Shown here piece after piece: positions 43,785 to 50,904 of a stretch of DNA of 55,736 bases; position 1 is the stretch's first letter; each line of letters opens with the position of its first letter. The notes under the pieces were generated by a model. That model was not told the DNA's origin and did no database searches. It saw only the letters and a program-made list of their open reading frames with translations. Source of the stretch: a virus; the IMG/VR virus record IMGVR_UViG_3300045120_000268, positions 1 to 55,736 of that record, one strand, 5' to 3'. The position numbers and the translations under genes were made by a program.

Positions 43785-45731
43785 TTGCCCGCCCCCACCC
43801 TGATTCAGTACGGCCAGACCGCCTGGACGGGCACCGGGGCGAAGAACGTCACCGGCCTGGCCTGGAACGCTGGGGACCTGATCGTCGTCATCGGCGGCGA
43901 CGAGACCGGCACCACCGTCGTCGCCGCCCCGACCAACGCGAACCTGGGCTTCGCCGCTGGCACGGCGGTCGGGGCCGACGGCACCCACTGTTACGGCAAC
44001 ACGTGGACCGCGACCGCCGCATCCACCCAGTCGGCGCAGACGATCGCGGGGACCGGCGCGGGCGCCCTGGTGTGGGGAATGGCCGTCTGGGTATTCCGCG
44101 GCCACGGCGGCATCGGCACCCGCGCGACCGATGTCACGACCGCGCTCACGGTCAGCCTCGCCCGCGCCGGCGCGAACTCGCTGGTCGTGTTCGGCGGGTT
44201 CGACTTCGGCGCCAGCGCGACCGCCGGTTACAGTTTCACGCCCACCGTCGCCAACGACCGTGAGCACACCCAGCACAGCCCCAACTACACCACGTTCGTA
44301 GCTGACTTCGGCGACCAGGGCACCGCCGGGACCACCTCCTACGGCGTGGCGGGTGTCACCCTCGGCGCGACCACAAAGATCGCGCTGGAGGTCAAGGGGC
44401 TGCCCGGCGGCGCTGTTGTAGCACGGGCCGCACCGGGTCAGACGTGGCTGCGCCGGTTCCACCACCGGCAGACCCCAGCGCAGCCCGTATTCGCGGCGCA
44501 GACGATCATCGCCACCGCGAACCTCGCCGGCGCCGGCACGGTGACCGCTGGGACCCTCGCGTTCCCGGCGATCCCGGGGAAGGCGCGGCCCGGCCAGTTC
44601 ACCCCGGGGAACCCGGGCAGCAGCGCCATGGTGCTCCCACCGGCGCCCCCGGTGCCCACCCCGGCGATGGTGGCGCGGCCGGGGCAGACGTGGCTGCGCC
44701 GGTTCCACCACCGGCAGCAGGCCGCCCCCCCTGCGGCTGCGGGCGCGGTCACTATCATCGCCACCGCGTCCCTCGCCGGCGCCGGTGCCGTCGCCACGGT
44801 TGTCACGCAGGACGCGGGCACCGCCACATCACTGGCCGGTGCCGGTGCTGTCGCAGCGGCCGTCACTGAGATTGCCCCGGCCGCTGCTGCTGGTGCGGGC
44901 GCTGTCACGGCGCAGGTCACCCAGCTCGCCCCAGCCACCCTGGCCGCTGCCGGGACGGTCGCGCCGCCCCCGGTCACGCAGGCTGTCATCGCCACCGCCG
45001 CCGGTGGCGGGGCGGTCACCGATGTTGTCACGCAGACGGCCACCGCATCGCTGGCCGGTGCGGGTGCAGCCGCTGCGGTTGTCACTGAGATCGCCCCAGC
45101 CACCCTCGCCGGTGCTGGCGCTGTCGCCCCAGTCCCGGTCACCGAGGCTGTCACCGCGTCCCCCGCGGCCGCTGCCGCCGTCACCGACGTCGTCACCCAG
45201 ATCGTCATCGCGTCCCCTGCGGGCGCGGGTGCGGTCAACGCGAACGCCGCAGGCAGCGGAAGCACCGCCGCACTAGCGGGCGCCGGGTCGGTCACAGCGG
45301 CAGCGACGCAAGCTGTCACCGCTGCTCCCGCCGGTGCCGGGAGCCTGTCCGCCGCAGCCACCGAGGCGGCGAAAGCCACCCTCGCGGGCGCCGCTACGGT
45401 CAGCGCCTCCGGGCAGATCACCGGCACCGCGAACCTGGCCGCCGCGGGCAGCCTCGCCGCGCTGGCGACGCAGCAGGCGGGGTCCACTCTCGCGGCGGCT
45501 GGGGCCGCATCCGCCAGCGCGGGGCTGCGGTCCACCGCGGCCCTGGCCGCCGCGGGCACCGTCACCGCCGTCAGCGGCACCCAGACGGCGTTCACCGTCG
45601 GCGCCCTCAGCGCCTCTGACAAGCCCACAGCCGTCCTGGTGGCCTCCGGTGCCACCAGCGCCCTCACAGCCGCCACAGCGCCGTCTGGGGCGCTCACAGC
45701 CACCGACAAGCGGACAGGAGGCCCACAGTGA
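43785..45731 (+). CDS. Fibre-like protein with about 16 Ala/Gly/Val/Thr repeats
   Basis: 648 residues from TTG 43785 (GGGGGGG upstream). Residues 1-205 form a beta-sandwich of the same style as the one in the tail-tip protein (QTAWTGTGAKNVTGLAWNAG, VWVFRGHGGIGT). Then PGQTWLRRFHHRQ appears twice (about 213 and 296), and from about residue 240 a tandem repeat of 17-20 residues with consensus ATxLAGAGxVxxxVTQxx runs about 16 units almost to the C-terminus. There are no Cys and few charges or aromatics in the repeats. Probably an extended stalk. Coding confirmed by the GTGA overlap at its end. Confidence 0.75.
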   Translation: MPAPTLIQYGQTAWTGTGAKNVTGLAWNAGDLIVVIGGDETGTTVVAAPTNANLGFAAGTAVGADGTHCYGNTWTATAASTQSAQTIAGTGAGALVWGMAVWVFRGHGGIGTRATDVTTALTVSLARAGANSLVVFGGFDFGASATAGYSFTPTVANDREHTQHSPNYTTFVADFGDQGTAGTTSYGVAGVTLGATTKIALEVKGLPGGAVVARAAPGQTWLRRFHHRQTPAQPVFAAQTIIATANLAGAGTVTAGTLAFPAIPGKARPGQFTPGNPGSSAMVLPPAPPVPTPAMVARPGQTWLRRFHHRQQAAPPAAAGAVTIIATASLAGAGAVATVVTQDAGTATSLAGAGAVAAAVTEIAPAAAAGAGAVTAQVTQLAPATLAAAGTVAPPPVTQAVIATAAGGGAVTDVVTQTATASLAGAGAAAAVVTEIAPATLAGAGAVAPVPVTEAVTASPAAAAAVTDVVTQIVIASPAGAGAVNANAAGSGSTAALAGAGSVTAAATQAVTAAPAGAGSLSAAATEAAKATLAGAATVSASGQITGTANLAAAGSLAALATQQAGSTLAAAGAASASAGLRSTAALAAAGTVTAVSGTQTAFTVGALSASDKPTAVLVASGATSALTAATAPSGALTATDKRTGGPQ

Positions 45732-46099
45732 ACTGGATACGCCGCGCCGCCGCCATAACACTCCCCGCCGCCGCGATCGTGGTGGCCGCCGCCGCGCCCG
45801 CACTCGCCGCAGTACCTTCCGTCTCCTACAGCGAAACCGGCACCTGCGGCAACGGCGCCTGCACCACCCACATCACCATCGACTCCAACCCGAACAACAA
45901 CGGGGTCCGGGCGTGGGAACACTGCAGCAACGGCCAGATCCACCTCGGCAGTTTCCACTTCAACGTCGGCGAGACGAGTAACACCGCCTCGTGCGGCACC
46001 GGGAACCCCGTCACCAGCGCCGGGTTCGACTACCGCACGTCCAACCCGGTCCGGGTGACCTGTTACAGCTTCGGCGGCTCGCGTTCGGGGTTCTGCTGA
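45728..46099 (+). CDS. Secreted six-cysteine protein
   Basis: 123 residues from GTG 45728 (GTGA overlap). Signal peptide [20 protein letters not shown] then AAPALAA with AxA cleavage near residue 28. The mature part of about 95 residues has six Cys ([33 protein letters not shown]), enough for three disulfides, and ends at the last Cys. Embedded in the fibre block, it may be exported to the cell surface or virion. Overlaps the convergent homing endonuclease by 37 bases. Confidence 0.7.
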   Translation: MNWIRRAAAITLPAAAIVVAAAAPALAAVPSVSYSETGTCGNGACTTHITIDSNPNNNGVRAWEHCSNGQIHLGSFHFNVGETSNTASCGTGNPVTSAGFDYRTSNPVRVTCYSFGGSRSGFC

Positions 46100-46740
46100 G
46101 CGAGTCTCTCGCGCCGGTCCTTGCTGTAACAGGCGGCGCAGAGACCGTGGGCGGTCATCAGCTTGCCCGGGTGACATGTCGCTGGTTTCCGGGTCCGCTG
46201 ATTGCGCCGGTTGTTCGCCTGCTCTGCCGGTGTGGCCCAGCGGCAGTTCTCCGGCGAGTACGGGCCGCTGTTGTCGATGCGGTCCAGGGTCATGCCAGGT
46301 GGTCGCGGTCCCATGTCGGCGAGGAAGACCGCGAAGTCGTCCCACTGCGGGCAGATCGTGATGCCCCGGCCGCCGTAGCGTTCATGGCCGGGGCGGTTGG
46401 TGTCACGGACACGCTGCCGCATCGCTGACCAGGAGATGTACTCCGGGTGGCGGCCCGGGCTACTGCGTGACATGCCGTGAGTGCGGGCCGTCTCGCTCAT
46501 CCGCTTAGCCGCTACTTCCCGGTTCCGGCATCCGCAACTGGTCGTAAGGCCTTTCCGCAGATTGCCTGTCACGACTTCGCGCTCTGTGCCGCACTCGCAG
46601 TGGCACAGCCAGTAACTGTCGCGGACGACGCCTTTGGGGCTGCGCCGGGCAGGCGCCTCAGCCACGACGGTCCACCTGCCGAAGATCTGGCCAGCCAGAT
46701 TGAGGCGGTTGGGAGAGCGGTCGCCCTGCTTAAAGGTCAT
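46063..46740 (-). CDS. Free-standing HNH homing endonuclease
   Basis: 225 residues from ATG 46740. [18 protein letters not shown] start, C-H-C-E-C-G-T ... TSCGCRNRE zinc-type region, then HNH core: [53 protein letters not shown] and [14 protein letters not shown]-terminal [17 protein letters not shown] adds another Cys cluster. This is the widespread phage homing-nuclease architecture. It lies antisense between fibre and connector genes, indicating insertion. Confidence 0.9.
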   Translation of the reverse strand: MTFKQGDRSPNRLNLAGQIFGRWTVVAEAPARRSPKGVVRDSYWLCHCECGTEREVVTGNLRKGLTTSCGCRNREVAAKRMSETARTHGMSRSSPGRHPEYISWSAMRQRVRDTNRPGHERYGGRGITICPQWDDFAVFLADMGPRPPGMTLDRIDNSGPYSPENCRWATPAEQANNRRNQRTRKPATCHPGKLMTAHGLCAACYSKDRRERLAQQNPEREPPKL

Positions 46741-46773
46741 GTCTAAAAGGATACCGAGTAATGGGAGGCTGGC

Positions 46774-47661
46774 GTGCGCTATCCTGCCGGCCAGCCAATT
46801 CGTCTCAGTACGACGGTCCGTGACGTCACGGGGACCCTGGTCGACGCTGGGGCTTTGACGCTGCTGGTGAAGCTCGCGGCGGTGGATGGCACGTGGACGA
46901 CGACCGGCACCTATGCGTCGCCGGCGCATGACGGGGTGGGGCTGTACCACCAGGACATCCCCGTCACCGACCTCGCCGCGCTCGGCCACTACCAGTACAC
47001 GTGGACCGCGACCGGCACCGGCGCCGGGGTGTCGTTCGGCGACTTCGACGTGTTCGACCCGTTCGAGAACGCCGTCCTCCCGCTGCAGGACGCGAAAGAC
47101 ATGCTCAACATCCCGCAGACGACCACCACCTCCGACGCGGAAATCCAGTCGTTCATCTCAACCATTGAGAGCAGCCTCCGGGGCATGACCGGCGGCCCGC
47201 TCATCAACCGCACCATCACCGAACGCGCCGAGATGACCGGCTACCAGACCGTCATCTCCGTCCGGCAGCGGCCCCTCGTCTCTGTCACATCGATCGCGTC
47301 CGCGTCCGGTGGGGCAATCGACATTTCCGCCGGCCTGGACCTGGACGCGAACGCGGGGACGATCCGCCGCAAACTCGGCCTGCCGTTCTACGGCCCGTTC
47401 TTCCAGTGGCTGCCGCAGGTCAACGTCACCTACGTCGCCGGGTGGGGCACGAGCGTCCCAGCGGCGTTCAACATGGCCGCGCGGATCATCCTCGCCCATC
47501 TGTGGGAGACGCAGCACGGTCCCCCTGCCCGGCCGTCGATGGGTGGGATGGACATGGTGCAGCCGCAGGGGTTCGGGTTCGCGATCCCCAACCGGGCCGC
47601 TGAGCTGCTCGAGGGCGGCAGCCAGGATGGTATGCCGTTCATGTCCGAGGCGTACGTGTGA
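46774..47661 (+). CDS. Head-tail connector (gp6-like adaptor) with N-terminal beta domain
   Basis: 295 residues from GTG 46774. Residues 1-100: Ig-like beta domain ([35 protein letters not shown]). Residues 105-295: gp6/adaptor-type helical bundle ([40 protein letters not shown]) with a beta insertion and [20 protein letters not shown]. Bridges portal and tail. First gene after the inserted block, well separated from the capsid gene. Confidence 0.8.
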   Translation: MRYPAGQPIRLSTTVRDVTGTLVDAGALTLLVKLAAVDGTWTTTGTYASPAHDGVGLYHQDIPVTDLAALGHYQYTWTATGTGAGVSFGDFDVFDPFENAVLPLQDAKDMLNIPQTTTTSDAEIQSFISTIESSLRGMTGGPLINRTITERAEMTGYQTVISVRQRPLVSVTSIASASGGAIDISAGLDLDANAGTIRRKLGLPFYGPFFQWLPQVNVTYVAGWGTSVPAAFNMAARIILAHLWETQHGPPARPSMGGMDMVQPQGFGFAIPNRAAELLEGGSQDGMPFMSEAYV

Positions 47662-48140
47662 CCACCAGCCGCATCGGGCCGCTGATCGACTACTTGGTCG
47701 CCACGTTCACCGCCGCGACCACCCTCGGTGCCGCCACACCGCCGGTGCTCGTCTTCGACGGCCCGGTGGTCACCGCAGCCCCCGCCCAGCTCGCCCTGTA
47801 TGTCGGCGTGGACGACGTGTTCACCGACCAGGCGCCGATCTCGGCCACGTCGGAGCAGGTGCGGCAGGGCCTGGCGCAGAAGAAGCAGGAGACGGTCACG
47901 ATCCACTGCGCCGCCGTCGCGTGGGCCGGTACTGATGACTCCCGCACCGTCCGCCAGCAGGCGTTCGCCATCTTGGCCGCCGTTGAGGACCTGATCCGCG
48001 GCAACACGGATGGTTTCGGCGGCAACGCTGGCGCGGCGCTGCCGGGGGTGTCGGGGATCGGGCTGCAGCAGTCCACCGCGGACGGCTCAACCGCGCAGGT
48101 CGCGTTCACGATCACGTTCCTGAGCTTCATCGGCACCTAG
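47658..48140 (+). CDS. Head-tail joining / tail completion protein
   Basis: 160 residues from GTG 47658 (GTGA overlap). RIGPLIDYLVATFTAATTLG, LALYVGVDDVFTDQAP, EQVRQGLAQKKQETVTIHCA and RQQAFAILAAVEDLIRGNTD resemble tail-terminator/connector proteins. Position between connector and major tail protein supports it. Confidence 0.7.
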   Translation: MTTSRIGPLIDYLVATFTAATTLGAATPPVLVFDGPVVTAAPAQLALYVGVDDVFTDQAPISATSEQVRQGLAQKKQETVTIHCAAVAWAGTDDSRTVRQQAFAILAAVEDLIRGNTDGFGGNAGAALPGVSGIGLQQSTADGSTAQVAFTITFLSFIGT

Positions 48141-48343
48141 CGGCTGATGACGTCCTCCGGCCATCTGGCCAGGATCGCCTGAGCTACGTCATCGGCGACG
48201 TACTGCTGATCGACCATCCAGCGGTACTGCCCATCGATCCACTCACCCGCACCTACAGCGGCGTAGCCGATGCCCCCCAGTTCGATCTGCTCGACCTCTT
48301 TGAGCAGGCGGCCGCTGCAGAACGTCTCGTATCGAACTCGCAT
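48137..48343 (-). CDS. Small minus-strand protein inside tail region
   Basis: 68 residues from ATG 48343. CSGRLLKEVEQIELGGIGYA and GQYRWMVDQQYVADDVAQAI read as natural protein. No strong ribosome site, but TACCTT lies 6 bases before the ATG, so the start may be leaderless. It ends overlapping the stop of the connector gene by 4 bases. Its codon use is less GC-biased than its neighbours, suggesting a late addition. Function unknown. Confidence 0.55.
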   Translation of the reverse strand: MRVRYETFCSGRLLKEVEQIELGGIGYAAVGAGEWIDGQYRWMVDQQYVADDVAQAILARWPEDVISR

Positions 48344-48366
48344 CTCATCAAGGTACAGGGAGAGAC

Positions 48367-48702
48367 ATGGCCACCTACGCAGTTCAGGCCCCGATACACC
48401 GTCCCGCGGGGGCGATCACCCTCCAGGCGCCCGCCGTGTCCGGCGACCTGGCCCCCACCGGCGCCGGGCTCGCGCTGTACGTCGGCAACGGCGCCACACC
48501 GACCACCGTCTCCTTCGCCGTGCCCACGTACGACGGGATGACGGTCACCTTCCCGGCGATCACCATCGCCGCCTCCTCGGTCTACCTGATCCCCCTCCCC
48601 TCGAGCGTGTATGGGGCCGGGACGGTCGCGGTCACCTACGGCAACGTAACCACGCTGACCGGCACCGGCCTGTCCGGTGTCGCGGTGGTGACGATCCCGT
48701 GA
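48367..48702 (+). CDS. Virion-region beta-rich protein
   Basis: 111 residues from ATG 48367 (AGGGAGAG upstream). ATYAVQAPIHRPAGAITLQA and TTVSFAVPTYDGMTVTFPAI: beta-rich, low charge. Small head-tail or decoration protein. Confidence 0.65.
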   Translation: MATYAVQAPIHRPAGAITLQAPAVSGDLAPTGAGLALYVGNGATPTTVSFAVPTYDGMTVTFPAITIAASSVYLIPLPSSVYGAGTVAVTYGNVTTLTGTGLSGVAVVTIP

Positions 48703-48881
48703 GCGACGTCATCATCTACCACCCGGAGACGCAGGCGCGGGTGGCTGTGCCGGAGGAAGCCGTGCCGCATCACCGCCGGTCCGGGTGGGTGCTGCTGTCC
48801 GAGCACGAGGAGAACGAGGCCGCCCGCGCCGAGCGTGAGGCCGCAACCAGCAAGGCCAGCGTCAAGAAGGGTGACCTGTAA
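48699..48881 (+). CDS. Small tail-region protein
   Basis: 60 residues from GTG 48699 (GTGA overlap). DVIIYHPETQARVAVPEEAV then RRSGWVLLSEHEENEAARAE. The 'xxxxHPxTxxxxxVPxxAVxxxxxxGW' pattern is shared by short phage head-tail proteins. Charged helical tail. Confidence 0.65.
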   Translation: MSDVIIYHPETQARVAVPEEAVPHHRRSGWVLLSEHEENEAARAEREAATSKASVKKGDL

Positions 48882-49360
48882 TGGTGGCACCGCCTATCTC
48901 TGCATCTGACCGGTTCATACCCGAGGGCGCGACCCAGTTCTACTTCGTCGTTACGATGGCTTCCTACCTGTCGCCGACCCGGGGCGAGCTCAACGCCGGG
49001 ACGAACCTGACACCGGAAGTCGCGTCGTCGGGGAACTGGGGGATCGTGTCGAACGCGATCGACACCCCGGACCTGGCGACCACGTTCACCGGCCAGATCC
49101 CCGGCAAGATCACCATCGACGGGTCGACGCTGGCCATGTACTCCGACGACAACCAAGCGGATGCCAGAACGTTGATGCCGCGTAACACGGTGGGGTTCAT
49201 CGTGAAGTTCCCCGGCGGCGACATCACCGGCCGCAAGATGACCGTGTTCCCCGTCAAGGTCGGCAGCGTTGCGGAGCCGACGGCGTTCGGCGCGCCGACG
49301 GAGCTGAACTTCTCGTTCTACGTGACGAAGATCCCGGCGGAGAACATCACGGTGCCTTAA
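48881..49360 (+). CDS. Major tail protein (tube)
   Basis: 159 residues from ATG 48881 (TGATG). FIPEGATQFYFVVTMASYLS, TRGELNAGTNLTPEVASSGN, DLATTFTGQIPGKITIDGST and DIPARTLMPRNTVGFIVKFP-like strands match short actinophage tube proteins. Polymerises to form the tail tube. Confidence 0.8.
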   Translation: MVAPPISASDRFIPEGATQFYFVVTMASYLSPTRGELNAGTNLTPEVASSGNWGIVSNAIDTPDLATTFTGQIPGKITIDGSTLAMYSDDNQADARTLMPRNTVGFIVKFPGGDITGRKMTVFPVKVGSVAEPTAFGAPTELNFSFYVTKIPAENITVP

Positions 49361-49875
49361 TGGCTCAGGCGCGGCTGGAGGTCGATGCGCGCAGCCAGGG
49401 CGCGAACCTGCGGACGATCGCCCGCGAGCTGGCGCGCATGGACGACCGGACAGTCAAAGATCTGTTCACCAAGCGGCTGACCGATGCGGCGCGGCCGTTC
49501 GTCCCGGCGGTCCGTGCGTCCGCTCTGGCGATCCCCACGACGGGCCTGCGGCACACGGGGCTGCGTGCCCGGATCGCAGCGTGCGCCGAGGTCGCGTCGT
49601 GGGAGTCCGGTGCCCGGCAGGTGAACGTCGCGGTGCAGATCCAGCCGAAGCACATGCCCGAGCACGAGAAGGGCTTGCCGCTTTACATGGAGGGCGTGCC
49701 GGACAAGGGGCGCCATGAGCGGTGGCGTCACCCGGTGTTTGGCCGACGGAAGGATCCGTGGGTGCCGCAGGACGCGCATCCGTATTTCTTCCGGGGTGCG
49801 GCCGGGTTCGGGCGGGCGTCAGAGGCCGCGATGCGGCGGGCGCTGGATGACATCACCGGCAAGCTCAACGGCTAG
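49360..49875 (+). CDS. Head-tail connector / minor tail protein (gp10-like)
   Basis: 171 residues from ATG 49360 (TAATG). LRTIARELARMDDRTVKDLF, RPFVPAVRASALAIPTTGLR and RHPVFGRRKDPWVPQDAHPY followed by FFRGAAGF are features of HK97 gp10-type proteins. Overlaps the convergent membrane gene by 11 bases. Confidence 0.7.
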   Translation: MAQARLEVDARSQGANLRTIARELARMDDRTVKDLFTKRLTDAARPFVPAVRASALAIPTTGLRHTGLRARIAACAEVASWESGARQVNVAVQIQPKHMPEHEKGLPLYMEGVPDKGRHERWRHPVFGRRKDPWVPQDAHPYFFRGAAGFGRASEAAMRRALDDITGKLNG

Positions 49876-50191
49876 GCGGGCGGTCCATCAGTTCCGCGTG
49901 CTGTAGCCGGCCGATCTCGCGCTTCCGCTCGGCACGTCCCGCCGCCCGGACCACCACTAGCACGATCAGCGGGAGCACCCCGCAGAGGGCCAGCAGCGCA
50001 TAAAACGCGGCGACGCCGATGACTGCGGCGGCGAGCAGCGACCAGAGTGTGGCTTCACGCCCGGCGCGGGTCCAGCCGTGGACGTCGAGGGTGCGTGGGG
50101 CGAAGTGGCGCCAGATGCGCGTGCTGGCCCCCGTCCAGGACAGGGGCGAAGCGAGTATCACTTGCTCGCTCGGCAGTAGTCCGGTGTTCAT
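49865..50191 (-). CDS. Two-helix membrane protein of an antisense cassette
   Basis: 108 residues from ATG 50191, overlapping the RHH stop by 4 bases (ATGA). Soluble N-terminus (LLPSEQVILASPLSWTGAST), then two helices (ATLWSLLAAAVIGVAAFYAL, ALCGVLPLIVLVVVRAAGRA) and a basic tail (ERKREIGRL). Co-transcribed with the RHH regulator against the direction of the tail operon; likely expressed in the lysogen. Could be an exclusion protein or a membrane toxin; neither is proven. Confidence 0.7.
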   Translation of the reverse strand: MNTGLLPSEQVILASPLSWTGASTRIWRHFAPRTLDVHGWTRAGREATLWSLLAAAVIGVAAFYALLALCGVLPLIVLVVVRAAGRAERKREIGRLQHAELMDRPPSR

Positions 50192-50337
50192 GACTGATCC
50201 TTGCTGGGTTCGAGGACTGCCAGGGCCTCATCCAGCAGGATGAGGATTTCGCTGTTCAGGGACCGCTTGTCCTGCCTGGCGACCCTCACCAGCCGGGCGT
50301 GCAGTTCGTCGTCCAGTCGCACATTCAGGTTCTTCAT
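50188..50337 (-). CDS. Ribbon-helix-helix (Arc/CopG-like) regulator
   Basis: 49 residues from ATG 50337. KNLNVRLDDELHARLVRVAR gives the N-terminal strand and first helix; QDKRSLNSEILILLDEALAV gives the second helix with the typical SLNSEI turn. Pure RHH fold, as in Arc repressor and many antitoxins. TATGGT sits 6 bases before the ATG on the minus strand, suggesting a leaderless promoter. Coupled with the membrane protein gene downstream. Confidence 0.85.
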   Translation of the reverse strand: MKNLNVRLDDELHARLVRVARQDKRSLNSEILILLDEALAVLEPSKDQS

Positions 50338-50376
50338 ACACCCACCATAGCACCATCCCGGCTATTAGGAGATCCC

Positions 50377-50811
50377 ATGCCCCTGCTGTCCAAGGGCGAC
50401 ATCCTCGAGGCCAAAGATCTTCGCACCGAAGAGGTTGAGGTCCCCGAATGGGGCGGCTCGGTCCTCGTGCGCGGCATGACCGGGCGGGAGCGGGACGAGT
50501 TCGAGGCGTCGGCGATGGATCAGCGCAGCGGCCGGATGAACCTGGCGAACACCCGCGCGAAGATCGTCCTCCGCTGCGTCGTGGACGACGACGGCAAGCG
50601 CCTGTTCGACAACGCCGACATCGACGTGCTCGGCGCGAAGTCCGCCGCGGCGCTCGACCGCGTGTTCGCTGTGGCGTCCCGCCTGTCGGGGCTGGGTGAG
50701 CGCGATGTGGAGGAGCTGGCCGCAAATTTCGGCGGGACGAATGGCGGCGGTTCGTCTTCCGCCTCGCCCGCGACCTCCACAAAACCGTCGCGCAGCTCCT
50801 CAGTGAAGTGA
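50377..50811 (+). CDS. Tail assembly chaperone (G-like)
   Basis: 144 residues from ATG 50377 (TTAGGAGAT upstream). LLSKGDILEAKDLRTEEVEV, VLVRGMTGRERDEFEASAMD and LANTRAKIVLRCVVDDDGKR match the phage tail chaperone/tail-assembly protein G of actinophages. After residue 118 the zero frame continues into a Ser-rich tail. Ribosomes slipping at AAATTTC (50724-50730) make the longer G-T product. Confidence 0.85.
   Translation: MPLLSKGDILEAKDLRTEEVEVPEWGGSVLVRGMTGRERDEFEASAMDQRSGRMNLANTRAKIVLRCVVDDDGKRLFDNADIDVLGAKSAAALDRVFAVASRLSGLGERDVEELAANFGGTNGGGSSSASPATSTKPSRSSSVK
50724..50730 (+). promoter_or_regulatory. -1 ribosomal frameshift slippery site
   Basis: A AAT TTC in the zero frame (GCA AAT TTC) fits X-XXY-YYZ exactly; slipping gives AAA TTT and continues CGG CGG GAC GAA TGG. 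It lies where tail chaperone frameshifts are expected, and the -1 frame is open to 50903. Confidence 0.8.
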
Positions 50812-50903
50812 GCAGCGCCGAACTCACCGAGTGGGCCGGCTACCACCTGTTCGAAGCCGAGCAGCGCAAACAGCAGCAGGACGCCGGGATGGAGGGCGTG
50901 TGA
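50730..50903 (+). CDS. Frameshift extension (T-like) of tail assembly chaperone
   Basis: Read only after the -1 slip; joined product is 118 + 57 = 175 residues. The extension RRDEWRRFVFRLARDLHKTV, then SSAELTEWAGYHLFEAEQRK, is typical of tail chaperone T domains (helical, ELTEW). It has no good start of its own and ends just before the tape measure, which it helps to assemble. Confidence 0.8.
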   Translation, partial: RRDEWRRFVFRLARDLHKTVAQLLSEVSSAELTEWAGYHLFEAEQRKQQQDAGMEGV

Positions 50904-50904
50904 C

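Noticed and set aside
44438-46345. 635-residue minus-strand open frame antisense to the repeat-fibre gene
   Set aside because: A by-product of GC-rich repeats in the real plus-strand gene; Val/Ala/Pro-rich shadow sequence with no plausible start context. The plus strand has coupled overlaps and a signal-peptide gene following it.
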